64,000 nucleotides of DNA from Solwaraspora sp. WMMD792 (GTDB lineage Bacteria > Actinomycetota > Actinomycetes > Mycobacteriales > Micromonosporaceae). This document shows positions 18,219 to 26,510 of the stretch, piece by piece (position 1 is the stretch's first letter; the number at the start of each line of letters is the position of its first letter). The stretch is from assembly GCF_029626105.1 (NCBI RefSeq), contig NZ_JARUBH010000009.1, positions 5,332,001 through 5,396,000 on the forward strand. Reading direction: 5' to 3'. The notes beneath the pieces were generated by a model. That model saw only the letters and a list, made by a program, of their open reading frames with translations, was not told the DNA's origin and searched no databases. The position numbers were made by a program, and so were the translations under genes.

Positions 18219-18802
18219 GGCTGGCTCCTTAACCGAAGGGGTTGCCCCGGGGGATTCCGGGCCGGTGTCCCACGACGGGGTTCCGTCGGTGGACACCTGC
18301 TGTCCGGCGACGCCGGGCAGGCGCCGCACCGGCGACGCGAGTCGCGCATCGGTGATGCCAGAGATTAGGCTTCGACGGTTTCCACGACAAGACTCCGGAC
18401 CGATTATTTCTGATAGCGTCCTACGGAGCGACCTGCCGTACGAAGATATGACGTACGCAATATGCATTGTCGTGTGTCATAGTCGGTACGGTGATCGGGT
18501 GGACGCTGGCCACCCGGGGTTGGCCTGGGTGGGCCGGCGGGCCTGGGTGGGCCGGCTCCCGCCGCAGGCGCCATCGGCGTCGGCCCTCCACGCGTGCGGT
18601 TGCCGACATCCGGGCCGACGAGTGCACTGTTCGCGCCGCTGTGACGCGCCACACCGTTCGCCGTAACGGGAATGGCAGGCGCGACGGCTAGCTTGTGAGA
18701 TTGGCTGCGCGCCTGCACAGCGGCAGCACTGGCGTACCAGTCGGGTCGCGACGACCCGCGCCCTACCGCGCGCAGACGACGCGCCATCGCGGAAGAGGAA
18801 CC
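18219..18802. other. Intergenic region with a 16-bp direct repeat
   Basis: 584 bp without a supported gene. It contains an AT-rich stretch around 18400-18500, presumably promoter sequence, and two perfect copies of GCCTGGGTGGGCCGGC at 18523-18538 and 18541-18556. The repeat is GC-rich and probably simple sequence rather than an operator. Confidence 0.4.
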
Positions 18803-20101
18803 ATGACAGCGCTCGCCCAACGGCCCGGCGGGTCCGCAACAGTCCCCGTCGTGGAGCCGACTCCCGGTGAGTCGCTCAGCTCATGGCAGCGGATCCGGCT
18901 GATCCTGGTGCTCGGCACGCTCATCGCGGTCGGCCCGTTGACCATCGACATGTACCTGCCGGCACTACCGGCAATCAGCGACGACCTGCAGACCACCGCA
19001 GCCGGCGTCCAGTTGACGCTGACCGGCACACTCGCCGGGCTGGCCATCGGCCAGTTGATCATCGGGCCGCTGTCGGACGTGTGGGGTCGACGCCGACCGC
19101 TGCTGGTCGGCACCGGTCTGCACGTGCTCGCCTCGGTCCTGTGCGCCGTGGCACCGAATATCGCGGTGCTCGGCACGCTGCGGATCGTCCAGGGCTTCGG
19201 AGCCGCCGCGGCGGCGGTGATCGCGATGGCGGTCGTCCGGGACATGTTCAGCGGGATCGCCTTCGCCCGCGTACTGTCCCGGCTGCTGCTGGTCATGGGC
19301 GTCGCGCCGGTTCTCGCGCCGACCCTCGGTAGCGCGCTGCTCAACTGGACGCACTGGCGAGGGGTGTTCGCCGCGCTCGCGGTACTGGGGCTCGCCCTGA
19401 TCGCGGTGACCGCCCTTGGGCTGCCCGAGACGCTGCCGCCGCACCGCCGCCGTCCGGCCCGGGTGCTGGACACCCTCCGGGTGTACGGAAGCCTGTTCCG
19501 GGACCGGATCTTCGTCGGCCTGGTGCTCGTCGCCGGGTTCTCGATGGCGTCGCTGTTCGCGTACGTCGCGGGCTCGTCGTTCGTCCTGCAGGACCAGTAC
19601 GGGCTCGACGAGCAACAGTTCGGTATCGCGTTCGGGGCCGGGGCGGTCGGCATGATCACCGCCACCCAGCTCAACGTACGACTACTCCGCCGCTACTCAC
19701 CGCAGCAGATCCTGCGGACCTCACTGATCGCCGGGCTGGTCTGCGGGCTGATCCTGCTCGGCTTCGCGGCAACGAACGTCGGCGGGCTACCCGGCGTCCT
19801 GATCCCGCTGTGGGCCGTTCTCGCCGCAGCCGGGTTCGCGCTACCGAACGCTCCGGCGCTGGCCCTGGCCGGCCACGGGGAAGCTGCCGGGACCGCGTCC
19901 GCGATGCTCGGGGCGGTGCAGTTCGGTGTCGGCGCACTCGCCGCGCCGGTCGTCGGGCTACTCGGCACCGGCAGCATCGCGATGGCGACGGTGATCACCG
20001 GAGGCGTACTGGCCGCGCTGATCGTGCTCCTGGTCGTCGTGCGTCCCGGCCGTCTGCCCGTTCCCGACCGGGCCGCGCCGACGCCGGTCGCGCCGCACTG
20101 A
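18803..20101 (+). CDS. MFS drug exporter, Bcr/CflA family
   Basis: 432 residues from the ATG at 18803 (GAGGAA upstream). Twelve hydrophobic segments; TM1 carries TIDMYLPALPAISDDL, the signature of the Bcr/CflA subfamily, and the loop between TM2 and TM3 has GPLSDVWGRRRPLL, the MFS motif A. These proton-driven antiporters export drugs such as bicyclomycin, chloramphenicol or sulphonamides. A proline/valine-rich cytosolic N-terminus of about 25 residues precedes TM1. It lies just upstream of the tRNA genes and is transcribed alone. Confidence 0.9.
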   Translation: MTALAQRPGGSATVPVVEPTPGESLSSWQRIRLILVLGTLIAVGPLTIDMYLPALPAISDDLQTTAAGVQLTLTGTLAGLAIGQLIIGPLSDVWGRRRPLLVGTGLHVLASVLCAVAPNIAVLGTLRIVQGFGAAAAAVIAMAVVRDMFSGIAFARVLSRLLLVMGVAPVLAPTLGSALLNWTHWRGVFAALAVLGLALIAVTALGLPETLPPHRRRPARVLDTLRVYGSLFRDRIFVGLVLVAGFSMASLFAYVAGSSFVLQDQYGLDEQQFGIAFGAGAVGMITATQLNVRLLRRYSPQQILRTSLIAGLVCGLILLGFAATNVGGLPGVLIPLWAVLAAAGFALPNAPALALAGHGEAAGTASAMLGAVQFGVGALAAPVVGLLGTGSIAMATVITGGVLAALIVLLVVVRPGRLPVPDRAAPTPVAPH

Positions 20102-20187
20102 CGTCGGCTGCGGCCCGGGGAGGTGCTTTGCCCCGGGCGCGGCGTGCCCTGTATCCTCGACCGGCGGTGGTCTGGAGCGGCCGCCGG

Positions 20188-20278
20188 GGAGACTTCGCCT
20201 AGTCTGGTCTATGGCGCCGCACTGCTAATGCGGTTGGGGTCTTAAAGCCCCTCCCGGGTTCGAATCCCGGAGTCTCCG
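20188..20278 (+). tRNA. tRNA-Ser(GCU)
   Basis: Acceptor arms GGAGACT (20188-20194) and AGTCTCC (20271-20277) pair perfectly, with G as discriminator. The anticodon loop sequence CTGCTAA gives anticodon GCU. There is a long variable arm (class II, as required for Ser) and a T-loop GGGTTCGAATCCC. No encoded CCA. Confidence 0.95.
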
Positions 20279-20313
20279 CGCTTCGGCGAGGCGTGTATGC
20301 TTGCCAGGCACCT

Positions 20314-20386
20314 GCGCCCGTAGCTCAACGGATAGAGCATCTGACTACGGATCAGAAGGTTAGGGGTTCGAGTCCCTTCGGGCGCG
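20314..20386 (+). tRNA. tRNA-Arg(ACG), integration site of the island
   Basis: Acceptor arms GCGCCCG and CGGGCGC pair, discriminator G. The anticodon loop CTACGGA gives anticodon ACG; the T-arm is GGGGTTCGAGTCCC. This copy is complete. Its 3' half, from the anticodon loop onward, is repeated at 62650-62686 without the 5' half, which marks it as the integration target of a mobile element. Confidence 0.95.
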
Positions 20387-20432
20387 CGAGATCAACAGGG
20401 GTCTGACCTGCCGAAACGGCAGTCAGGCCCTT
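20349..20432 (+). repeat. attL-type direct repeat (left end of the island)
   Basis: 84 bp, identical base for base to 62650-62733. It runs from the anticodon loop of tRNA-Arg through its T-arm, acceptor stem and the downstream terminator hairpin. Identity stops at 20433 and 62734. The length and location match attachment sites of tyrosine-recombinase elements in tRNA genes. Confidence 0.9.
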
Positions 20433-20440
20433 TCGCTTTT
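20402..20440 (+). terminator. Rho-independent terminator of tRNA-Arg
   Basis: CTGACCTGCCG and CGGCAGTCAG form a hairpin with an AAA loop and one bulged C, followed by a T-rich tract (TTTCGCTTTT). The hairpin is included in the att repeat, so it is duplicated at the right end, where the T tract is altered. Confidence 0.75.
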
Positions 20441-20856
20441 CCGTCCCTTGTGGTCGGTTGGGTGCTCGGTGGGTGCTCGTGCGACGAGCATCCCTCACGT
20501 CCCGGCCAGTCCAGGGGTGACCCGTCCTGTCCCGATGGGTTTTGATCATGGTTACCCGCGTCGGATCGAAAGTCCAGACAGTGGGACGTGCTTCCGTGGT
20601 CGAGGTGCCGCTCTCCCCCGGCCGGGTTCGCGGTGCTGGAGGCGGGGCCGTGTCGCCCGGTTTGGTGTGCGGGGGCAGGCTGCCACTGTCGCCGGTATCC
20701 GTCAATGTCAACTTGCCGTTAGAGGAACGTAGCGAGCGGTGATCACTTTCCTCCGACGATCGCCCCAGCAGGTCCCTGCTGCCGCGAGTTTCTGCTCACC
20801 GGCCAGCGCCCCACCTGGTGCGGTGGCAGGACCGGCCCCGTGGTCATCGTTTGTGA
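20441..20856. other. Left island margin, no supported gene
   Basis: About 415 bp of GC-rich sequence next to attL. The minus-strand frame runs through the tRNA antisense and ends in the usual antisense-tRNA peptide (ARPKGLEPLTF), a familiar annotation artefact. It may contain the eroded tail of an integrase, but no recombinase motif is visible here, unlike at the right end. Confidence 0.35.
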
Positions 20857-21369
20857 TCAGCCGTGCAGCAGTTCGGGTGGCACCTGCGCCGGCAGCGGCG
20901 GAAGCTGCCCCCGACCGGAGAGCAGCGCCCCGAGCTGGGGATAGAGGTGTAGAAGCTGGGTCAGGTCCCGTTCCTGTCCGAGGTTGCGTAGCGCGACGAG
21001 CGCGTCTGTCGCCAGCGCCAGCCCGCCGAGCGTCGCTGCGGTGCCTTCCGCCCCGGCCAGGACCGAGTTCATCGCCTCGGTCCACTCCGGTAACAGCAGC
21101 CACGAGGCGTGGAGCCGTTCGTCCAACGCCACGCCGGACGTGCCCGTAGCACCTCGTCAGGATCTGTCGGCAGCGCGACGGACACCGGGATGGAGTAGAT
21201 GGGGTCTGTTGCCGCGAGCGCGAACAGCGTCGGATCCTGGACCAACGTCGGGTCGATGAGCTGGGCGAACGAGGCTGTCCAGACGACCATGTGGCCCGTC
21301 GTGGTGCCGTCCGGTCGAAGGACAGGTGGGCGTTTCCGCACGCCGACCTCGGACACTTCGGCGTCCGGG
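20857..21369 (-). pseudogene. Frameshifted hypothetical gene fragment
   Basis: Two minus-strand frames read as one protein: LRPDGTTTGHMVVWTASF and VQDPTLFALAATDPIYSIPV up to LPTDPDEVLR near 21140, then in the next frame VALDERLHASWLLLPEWTEA through QLPPLPAQVPPELLHG. The composition across both halves is natural, so a single-base loss near 21135-21150 has broken one gene. The N-terminus is cut by the ISL3 remnant. I do not recognise the family. Confidence 0.5.
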
Positions 21370-21370
21370 G

Positions 21371-21832
21371 CCGCGACACGCCGACGCCGGTACCACCAGC
21401 GCCGCCACCCACCCGCGACATCACCGGCTGGATCATGCGCCCGATCGACAAACTCACCGACGAACACCGGGCAGAACTCGAGCGGTTGTGTGGTCTGTGC
21501 CCGGACCTGGCGGCCATCCGAGACCTGGCCCGCGGGTTCACCGACCTGGTCCGGACCCGGGGCGGCGACCGCCTCACGACCTGGGTCGAACAGGCCGAGC
21601 ACAGCACCATCGCGGAGATCCGATCGTTCGCCAAAGGCCTGCGCCCGGACTGGGACGCGGTCAGAGCCGGCCTGACCACGAGCTGGAACTCCGGTGCCGT
21701 CGAAGGCTCCGTAAACCGCATCAAAACACTCAAAAGACAGATGTACGCCGGGCCAACCCCGACCTGCTCCGCCGACCCGTCCTACTCGCCGATTAATCGA
21801 CCGTCCGCGATCACCGAGACCGTGTCAGGGCC
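21371..21832 (+). mobile_element. ISL3-family transposase remnant (3' part, frameshifted)
   Basis: The reading frame gives PPPTRDITGWIMRPIDKLTD, then WVEQAEHSTIAEIRSFAKGL and TTSWNSGAVEGSVNRIKTLK plus RQMY, the typical C-terminal third of ISL3 transposases (SGxVEGxxNRIKxxKRQMYGRA). After RQMY the frame shifts near 21745: the family continuation RANPDLLRR is in another frame. The N-terminal two thirds are absent. It is followed directly by a 21-bp stretch shared with an IS21 end. Confidence 0.8.
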
Positions 21833-21853
21833 AGGTCAGGAAGACCGTTGACA
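21833..21853. repeat. 21-bp relic identical to the right terminus of the IS21 at 43.2-45.8 kb
   Basis: The 21 bases ending GACCGTTGACA are identical to 45735-45755, the right end of the third IS21 element in this window. Five bases later the CRISPR array begins. An IS21 insertion and later deletion at the distal end of the array would explain it. Confidence 0.6.
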
Positions 21854-21997
21854 TTTCAGTTGCAATCCCTCGTAGGGCAGATGAGGACCCGCCGGCTCGC
21901 GGTCGCCCTGGCCGTCCAGCACCTGTTGCAATCCCTCGTGTCAACGCTCCGGCAATCTGAACCCTGCATGAGTCTGGGAATTTTGACCCATGGTTGG

Positions 21998-22807
21998 TTA
22001 GTCGCGGCTGGTGCGGTTTTCCTTGGCGAGGAGCTCACGGCGTTGGCGGGTGCGGTAGGAGTCGCCGGTGAGGGTGAGGACCTCGGCGTGGTGGACGAGG
22101 CGGTCGATCATCGCGGCGGCCACGACGTCGTCGGAGAACGTCTCGCCCCAGCGGCCGAAGGGCAGGTTCGAGGTGACCATGACCGAGCCGACCTCGTAGC
22201 GTGAGGCGATCAGCTGGAAGAACAGGTTCGCGGCGTCCTGGTCGAACGGGATGTACCCGACCTCGTCGATGATGATCAGCCGGTAGCGGCGGATCTTCTT
22301 CAGCTCGGCTTCCAGACGGTTCTGTTGGTGGGCGGCGCCGATGCGGGCGATCCAGTTGCTGGCGGTGTCGAACAGGACCGAGTAGCCGGCCTGGCAGGCT
22401 TTGACGCCGAGTCCGATCGCCAGGTGCGTCTTACCGAGTCCGGGTGGACCCAGCAGGATCACGTTCTCCGCCTTGGGAACGAACGTGCTGGTGGCCAGGT
22501 GGGCCAGGACGTCGCGGCGGAGCGACGGCAGGTGATCGAGGTTGAAGTCCTCCAGAGTTTTGACCTGCGGGAAATGGGCGGTGCGGACCCGCATCGTGGT
22601 CCCTTTGGACTCCCGGTCGGCGACCTGACGCTGCAGCAGGGCGGCCAGGTACTCCTCGTGGGACCAGTTCTGGTCACGGGCCTGTTCGGCCAGTTCTTCC
22701 CAGACAGCGCCGATGGTGGGCGTCTTCAACACCCTGGTCAGGTAGGAGATCATCGACGGCATCCCATCCCTGGGTGTGCTGGTCCGCGGTGGCGTGGTGG
22801 TGGTCAC
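21998..22807 (-). CDS. istB: IstB-like AAA+ transposition helper (IS21 no. 1)
   Basis: 269 residues, GTG start at 22807 overlapping the istA stop (GTGA). DnaA/IstB-type ATPase: Walker A ILLGPPGLGKTHLAIGLG, Walker B YRLIIIDEVGYIPFD, sensor VMVTSNLPFGRWGE. It loads the IstA transposase onto target DNA. Intact. Confidence 0.93.
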   Translation of the reverse strand: MTTTTPPRTSTPRDGMPSMISYLTRVLKTPTIGAVWEELAEQARDQNWSHEEYLAALLQRQVADRESKGTTMRVRTAHFPQVKTLEDFNLDHLPSLRRDVLAHLATSTFVPKAENVILLGPPGLGKTHLAIGLGVKACQAGYSVLFDTASNWIARIGAAHQQNRLEAELKKIRRYRLIIIDEVGYIPFDQDAANLFFQLIASRYEVGSVMVTSNLPFGRWGETFSDDVVAAAMIDRLVHHAEVLTLTGDSYRTRQRRELLAKENRTSRD

Positions 22808-24057
22808 TGATCACTCGCTTTCGTCGTGAGGTTGGTGAAGTCGACGCCGAACAGGGCGTCGTAGTCCGGTAGCGCCCGCAGCGCGACGGTGTGACCGTCG
22901 CTGTGGTGGCGCACGGACACCTGGCGGCGGTGGCGTTCCTCGGTGAAGGCCTGACGCAGGCGTTGCGCGGTGTCCTTGTGGACCGGGTCGGTGACGAGGC
23001 CGTGTCTGGCCCAGGACCGGTCGTGGTGGGCGACGATCTGGCCGTCGCAGGACACCGTCACGGTGTCCAGCGAGGCGTTCACGTCGACGAGACGGCCGAT
23101 CGAGCGCGGGTCGACGGAGTAGTCGACGGTGTCGACGCGGACGTAGTAGTCACGTCCGAGCCGGACGCGGTTGGTCAGCCCGGTCGGGGGTTGCACCGGC
23201 GGCAGCGGGATCATCGACAGGTAGTCGGTGGCCAGCAGGTCCACCGGGCGGCCCTGGACCGAGCGGACGGTGCGGGCGTTGGCCCCGGCCAGCCAGTCGT
23301 CGAGCTGGGTGTTGAAATCGGCGGGTGAGGTGAACAGCCGGCCGGGCATGAACGAGGTCTCCAGGAATCCGTTGGTGCGTTCGACCATGCCTTTGAACTC
23401 CGGATCGCGGCGGGGAGCCAGCCGGATGCGCGTGGCCAGGGTTCCGGCGAACGCCGCCGCCGGCACCGAGACCCGTCCGGTCCCGCCGATCGCGGATTCC
23501 CGGTCCCACACCAGGGTTTTCGGCACCCGCCGCAGCTGCGAGATCAGCCGCCACATCCCGGACAGGATGTCGCCGGCCTGCCGGGACGGGATCATCACGG
23601 CGGTCATGAACCGGGAGAACCCCAGGGTGATGACCAGCACCGGTAGCTTCGTGCGTGACTGGCCCGCCGCGACCGGGATCGCGGTGTCGGGAAACCACAG
23701 GTCGCACTGGGCGATCTCGCCCGGCTCGTAGACCGTCCGGTCGACCGGGTCCACACCGACGTACTCCGGCCGGATCACCGCCAGCCGTCTGCGTAACGGC
23801 GGCATCGAGTAGGGCCACTTGATCCGCTCGGCGATCACCGGCCCGGGCATCCGTGGCCACTCGGTCAGCAACGCCCTGATCCGTGGCTCGTAGGGGTCGA
23901 CGACCGAGCCTCGTGGCTCACGTTCGTACTTCGGCGGCCGGTCGCTGGCCAACGCCGCCCGGACCGTGTTGCGGGCCACTCCCAGCCGGCGGGCGATCTC
24001 CCTGATGGGTACGCCCTCCGCACGATGCAACCGGCGTATTTCAGCCCAGTCCTCCAC
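22804..24057 (-). CDS. istA: IstA transposase (IS21 no. 1)
   Basis: About 417 residues. An N-terminal HTH (VEDWAEIRRLHRAEGVPIRE) is followed by the rve/DDE core (AQCDLWFPDTAIPV; LVWDRESAIGGTGR; EFKGMVERTNGFLETSFMPG). The GTG at 24057 is favoured because GGAGG lies eight bases before it; longer in-frame starts up to 24075 exist without a usable ribosome site. Intact and therefore possibly still mobile. Confidence 0.92.
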   Translation of the reverse strand: MEDWAEIRRLHRAEGVPIREIARRLGVARNTVRAALASDRPPKYEREPRGSVVDPYEPRIRALLTEWPRMPGPVIAERIKWPYSMPPLRRRLAVIRPEYVGVDPVDRTVYEPGEIAQCDLWFPDTAIPVAAGQSRTKLPVLVITLGFSRFMTAVMIPSRQAGDILSGMWRLISQLRRVPKTLVWDRESAIGGTGRVSVPAAAFAGTLATRIRLAPRRDPEFKGMVERTNGFLETSFMPGRLFTSPADFNTQLDDWLAGANARTVRSVQGRPVDLLATDYLSMIPLPPVQPPTGLTNRVRLGRDYYVRVDTVDYSVDPRSIGRLVDVNASLDTVTVSCDGQIVAHHDRSWARHGLVTDPVHKDTAQRLRQAFTEERHRRQVSVRHHSDGHTVALRALPDYDALFGVDFTNLTTKASDQ

Positions 24058-24495
24058 TTTCAGCACCCTCCTCACATACAGCAGGATGGGTCAGTTTTCG
24101 GAGACTCCTGGTGGGTCAGTTTTCAGGAAGCGGCGACACCTCGTAGGGCAGATGAGGACCGGACAACCACGGTGCCGACGCCGCGGCGATCGCAGGAGTT
24201 GCAATCCCTCGTAGGGCAGATGAGGACGTCGGCCCGGTGGGGTGAGACCGCCGGCCGGCTGTACGCGTTGCAATCCCTCGTAGGGCAGATGAGGACGCCT
24301 ACGCCAACGCCGTCAGCAGCGACCTGCTCGTCATGTTGCAATCCCTCGTAGGGCAGATGAGGACATCCCCGAGGATCAGTGGCAGGCGATGGTCGACCGT
24401 TGCAATCCCTCGTAGGTGTCAGCTCCGCGTGAAAACTGACCACGTGGTTCCGGCTGAATCGGGACCACCTCCTGAAGCATCGGGAGGTGCTGAAC

Positions 24496-25716
24496 GTGGA
24501 GGACTGGGCGGAGATCCGGCGGCTGCGGCGGTCGGAGGGTATGGCGATTCAGGCCATCGCACGGCGGTTGAGGATGTCTCGCAACACCGTGAAGAAGGCG
24601 TTGGCCAGTGATGAGCCGCCGCGGTACCGACGGGCGGCGAAGGGCTCGATCGTGGACGCGGTCGAGCCGCAGATCAGGGCGTTGTTGGCGGAGTTCCCGG
24701 ACATGCCCTCGACGGTGATCATGGAACGGGTCGGGTGGACCCGTGGGAAGACGGTGTTCTGTGACCGGGTGCAGCGGCTGCGGCCGTTGTTCCGCCGGCC
24801 TGACCCGGCGCAGCGCACCGAGTACCTGCCGGGTGAGCTGGCGCAGTGTGATCTGTGGTTCCCGCCGGCGGACGTGCCCCTGGGGTTCGGTCAGGTCGGA
24901 CGGCCGCCGGTGATGGTGATGGTGTCCGGGTACTCGCGGTGGCTGACGGCGGTGATGATCCCGTCCCGGCAGTCGGCGGATCTGCTGGTCGGACACTGGA
25001 CGTTGATCTCCGGGTGGGGTCGGGTGCCCAGGACGTTGGTATGGGACAACGAGTCAGCGGTTGGCCAGTGGCGTGCCGGCAGGCCGCAGTTGACCGAGGC
25101 GATGAACGGCTTCCGTGGCACTCTCGGGATCCGCGTGCTCCAGTGCCGGCCGGCGGATCCGGAAGCCAAAGGCCTGGTGGAGCGGGCGAACGGCTATCTT
25201 GAGACGTCGTTCCTGCCCGGGCGCCGGTTCAGCTCGCCCCGGGACTTCAACGCCCAGCTTGCCGAATGGCTGGTACGGGCGAACCAGCGTCGGCACCGGG
25301 TGCTGGGCTGCCGGCCGGTGGACCGGTGGGAGGCCGACCGAGCGGCGATGTTGACGCTGCCGCCGGTCGCGCCGGTGGTCGGCTGGCGGCGGAGCACCCG
25401 TCTGCCCCGCGACCACTACGTCCGGCTGGACGGCAACGACTACTCGGTGCACCCGATGGTGGTGGGCCGCCGGGTCGACGTGGTCGCTGACGCCGACCGG
25501 GTGCAGGTGCTCTGCGAGGGCCGTCTCGTCGCCCGGCACGACCGGTGCTGGGCGCGGCATCAGAGCATCACCGACCCGGCTCACCGTCAGGCCGCCGCCG
25601 ATCTGCGGACCGCCGCGCGGCAGGCGCCGGCACCGGCGGTCACGGCCGAGGTGGAGCACCGCAGGTTGGCCGACTACGACCGCATGTTCGGTGTCGATGC
25701 CGAGGCGGCCGCGTGA
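24496..25716 (+). CDS. istA: IstA transposase (IS21 no. 2)
   Basis: About 406 residues. HTH VEDWAEIRRLRRSEGMAIQA; rve core ELAQCDLWFPPADVPLGFG, TLVWDNESAVGQWR and DPEAKGLVERANGYLETSF. Start GTG at 24496 with GGGAGG eight bases upstream, matching the arrangement in element no. 1. It overlaps istB at GTGATG. Intact. Confidence 0.92.
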   Translation: MEDWAEIRRLRRSEGMAIQAIARRLRMSRNTVKKALASDEPPRYRRAAKGSIVDAVEPQIRALLAEFPDMPSTVIMERVGWTRGKTVFCDRVQRLRPLFRRPDPAQRTEYLPGELAQCDLWFPPADVPLGFGQVGRPPVMVMVSGYSRWLTAVMIPSRQSADLLVGHWTLISGWGRVPRTLVWDNESAVGQWRAGRPQLTEAMNGFRGTLGIRVLQCRPADPEAKGLVERANGYLETSFLPGRRFSSPRDFNAQLAEWLVRANQRRHRVLGCRPVDRWEADRAAMLTLPPVAPVVGWRRSTRLPRDHYVRLDGNDYSVHPMVVGRRVDVVADADRVQVLCEGRLVARHDRCWARHQSITDPAHRQAAADLRTAARQAPAPAVTAEVEHRRLADYDRMFGVDAEAAA

Positions 25717-26510
25717 TGGCCTCCAGAACGACCGGCAACCGCAACGTCTCCTCCGAGATCGCTTTCCTCACCCGTGCGTTGAAGGCGCCCTCGTTGGCGG
25801 CGTCGGTGGACCGGCTCGCGGAGCGGGCCCGGGCGGAGTCGTGGACGCACGAGGAGTTTCTCGCCGCCTGTCTGCAACGCGAAGTGGCGGCCCGGGAGGC
25901 CCACGGCGGTGAGGGGCGTATCCGGGCGGCGAGGTTCCCGGCACGCAAGAGCCTGGAGGAGTTCGACTTCGAACACCAGCGGTCGTTGAAGCGGGAGACG
26001 ATCGCCCACCTGGGCACTCTGGACTTCGTGGCGTCGAAGGAGAACGTCGTGTTCCTGGGGCCGCCCGGCACCGGCAAGACCCACCTGTCCATCGGTCTCG
26101 GTATCCGGGCCTGCCAGGCCGGACACCGGGTCGCGTTCGCCACCGCCGCTCAGTGGGTGTCCCGTCTCGCTGACGCCCACCACGCCGGCCGGCTGCAGGA
26201 CGAGCTCGTCAAACTCGGCCGGATCCCGCTGGTGATCGTTGACGAGGTCGGCTACATCCCCTTCGAAGCCGAAGCGGCGAACCTGTTCTTCCAGTTGGTT
26301 TCGAACCGCTACGAACGTGCCTCGCTGATCGTCACCAGTAACAAGCCCTTCGGCCGGTGGGGAGAGGTCTTCGGTGATGACGTCGTCGCCGCGGCCATGA
26401 TCGACCGGCTTGTTCACCACGCCGAGGTCGTTTCGATGAAGGGCGACAGCTACCGGCTCAAGGACCGCGACCTCGGCCGCGTCCCGGCAGCGACCAAGAC
26501 CAACGACTGA
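25716..26510 (+). CDS. istB: IstB-like AAA+ helper (IS21 no. 2)
   Basis: 264 residues. Walker A VVFLGPPGTGKTHLSIGLG, Walker B IPLVIVDEVGYIPFE, sensor IVTSNKPFGRWGEVFGDD. Starts at the ATG at 25716 overlapping the istA stop. Intact. Confidence 0.92.
   Translation: MASRTTGNRNVSSEIAFLTRALKAPSLAASVDRLAERARAESWTHEEFLAACLQREVAAREAHGGEGRIRAARFPARKSLEEFDFEHQRSLKRETIAHLGTLDFVASKENVVFLGPPGTGKTHLSIGLGIRACQAGHRVAFATAAQWVSRLADAHHAGRLQDELVKLGRIPLVIVDEVGYIPFEAEAANLFFQLVSNRYERASLIVTSNKPFGRWGEVFGDDVVAAAMIDRLVHHAEVVSMKGDSYRLKDRDLGRVPAATKTND

Larger units (their letters stand above)
21939..24138 (-). mobile_element. IS21-family element no. 1, inserted in a CRISPR repeat
   Basis: 2200 bp. The ends are TGTCAACGCTCC (left) and, reversed, TGTCGCCGCTTCC (right); the right end also has two GGGTCAGTTTTC repeats typical of IS21 termini. 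The flanks duplicate CCTCG (21934-21938 and 24139-24143), and removing one copy rebuilds a perfect repeat. It carries istA and istB on the minus strand. Confidence 0.93.

Noticed and set aside
18523-18556. Direct repeat GCCTGGGTGGGCCGGC as an operator
   Set aside because: GC-rich simple sequence with no positional link to a promoter.
20352-20711. Minus-strand frame through the tRNA-Arg antisense, a possible 119-residue protein
   Set aside because: It ends in ARPKGLEPLTF, the translation of antisense tRNA sequence seen in many spurious annotations, and has no ribosome site or domain.
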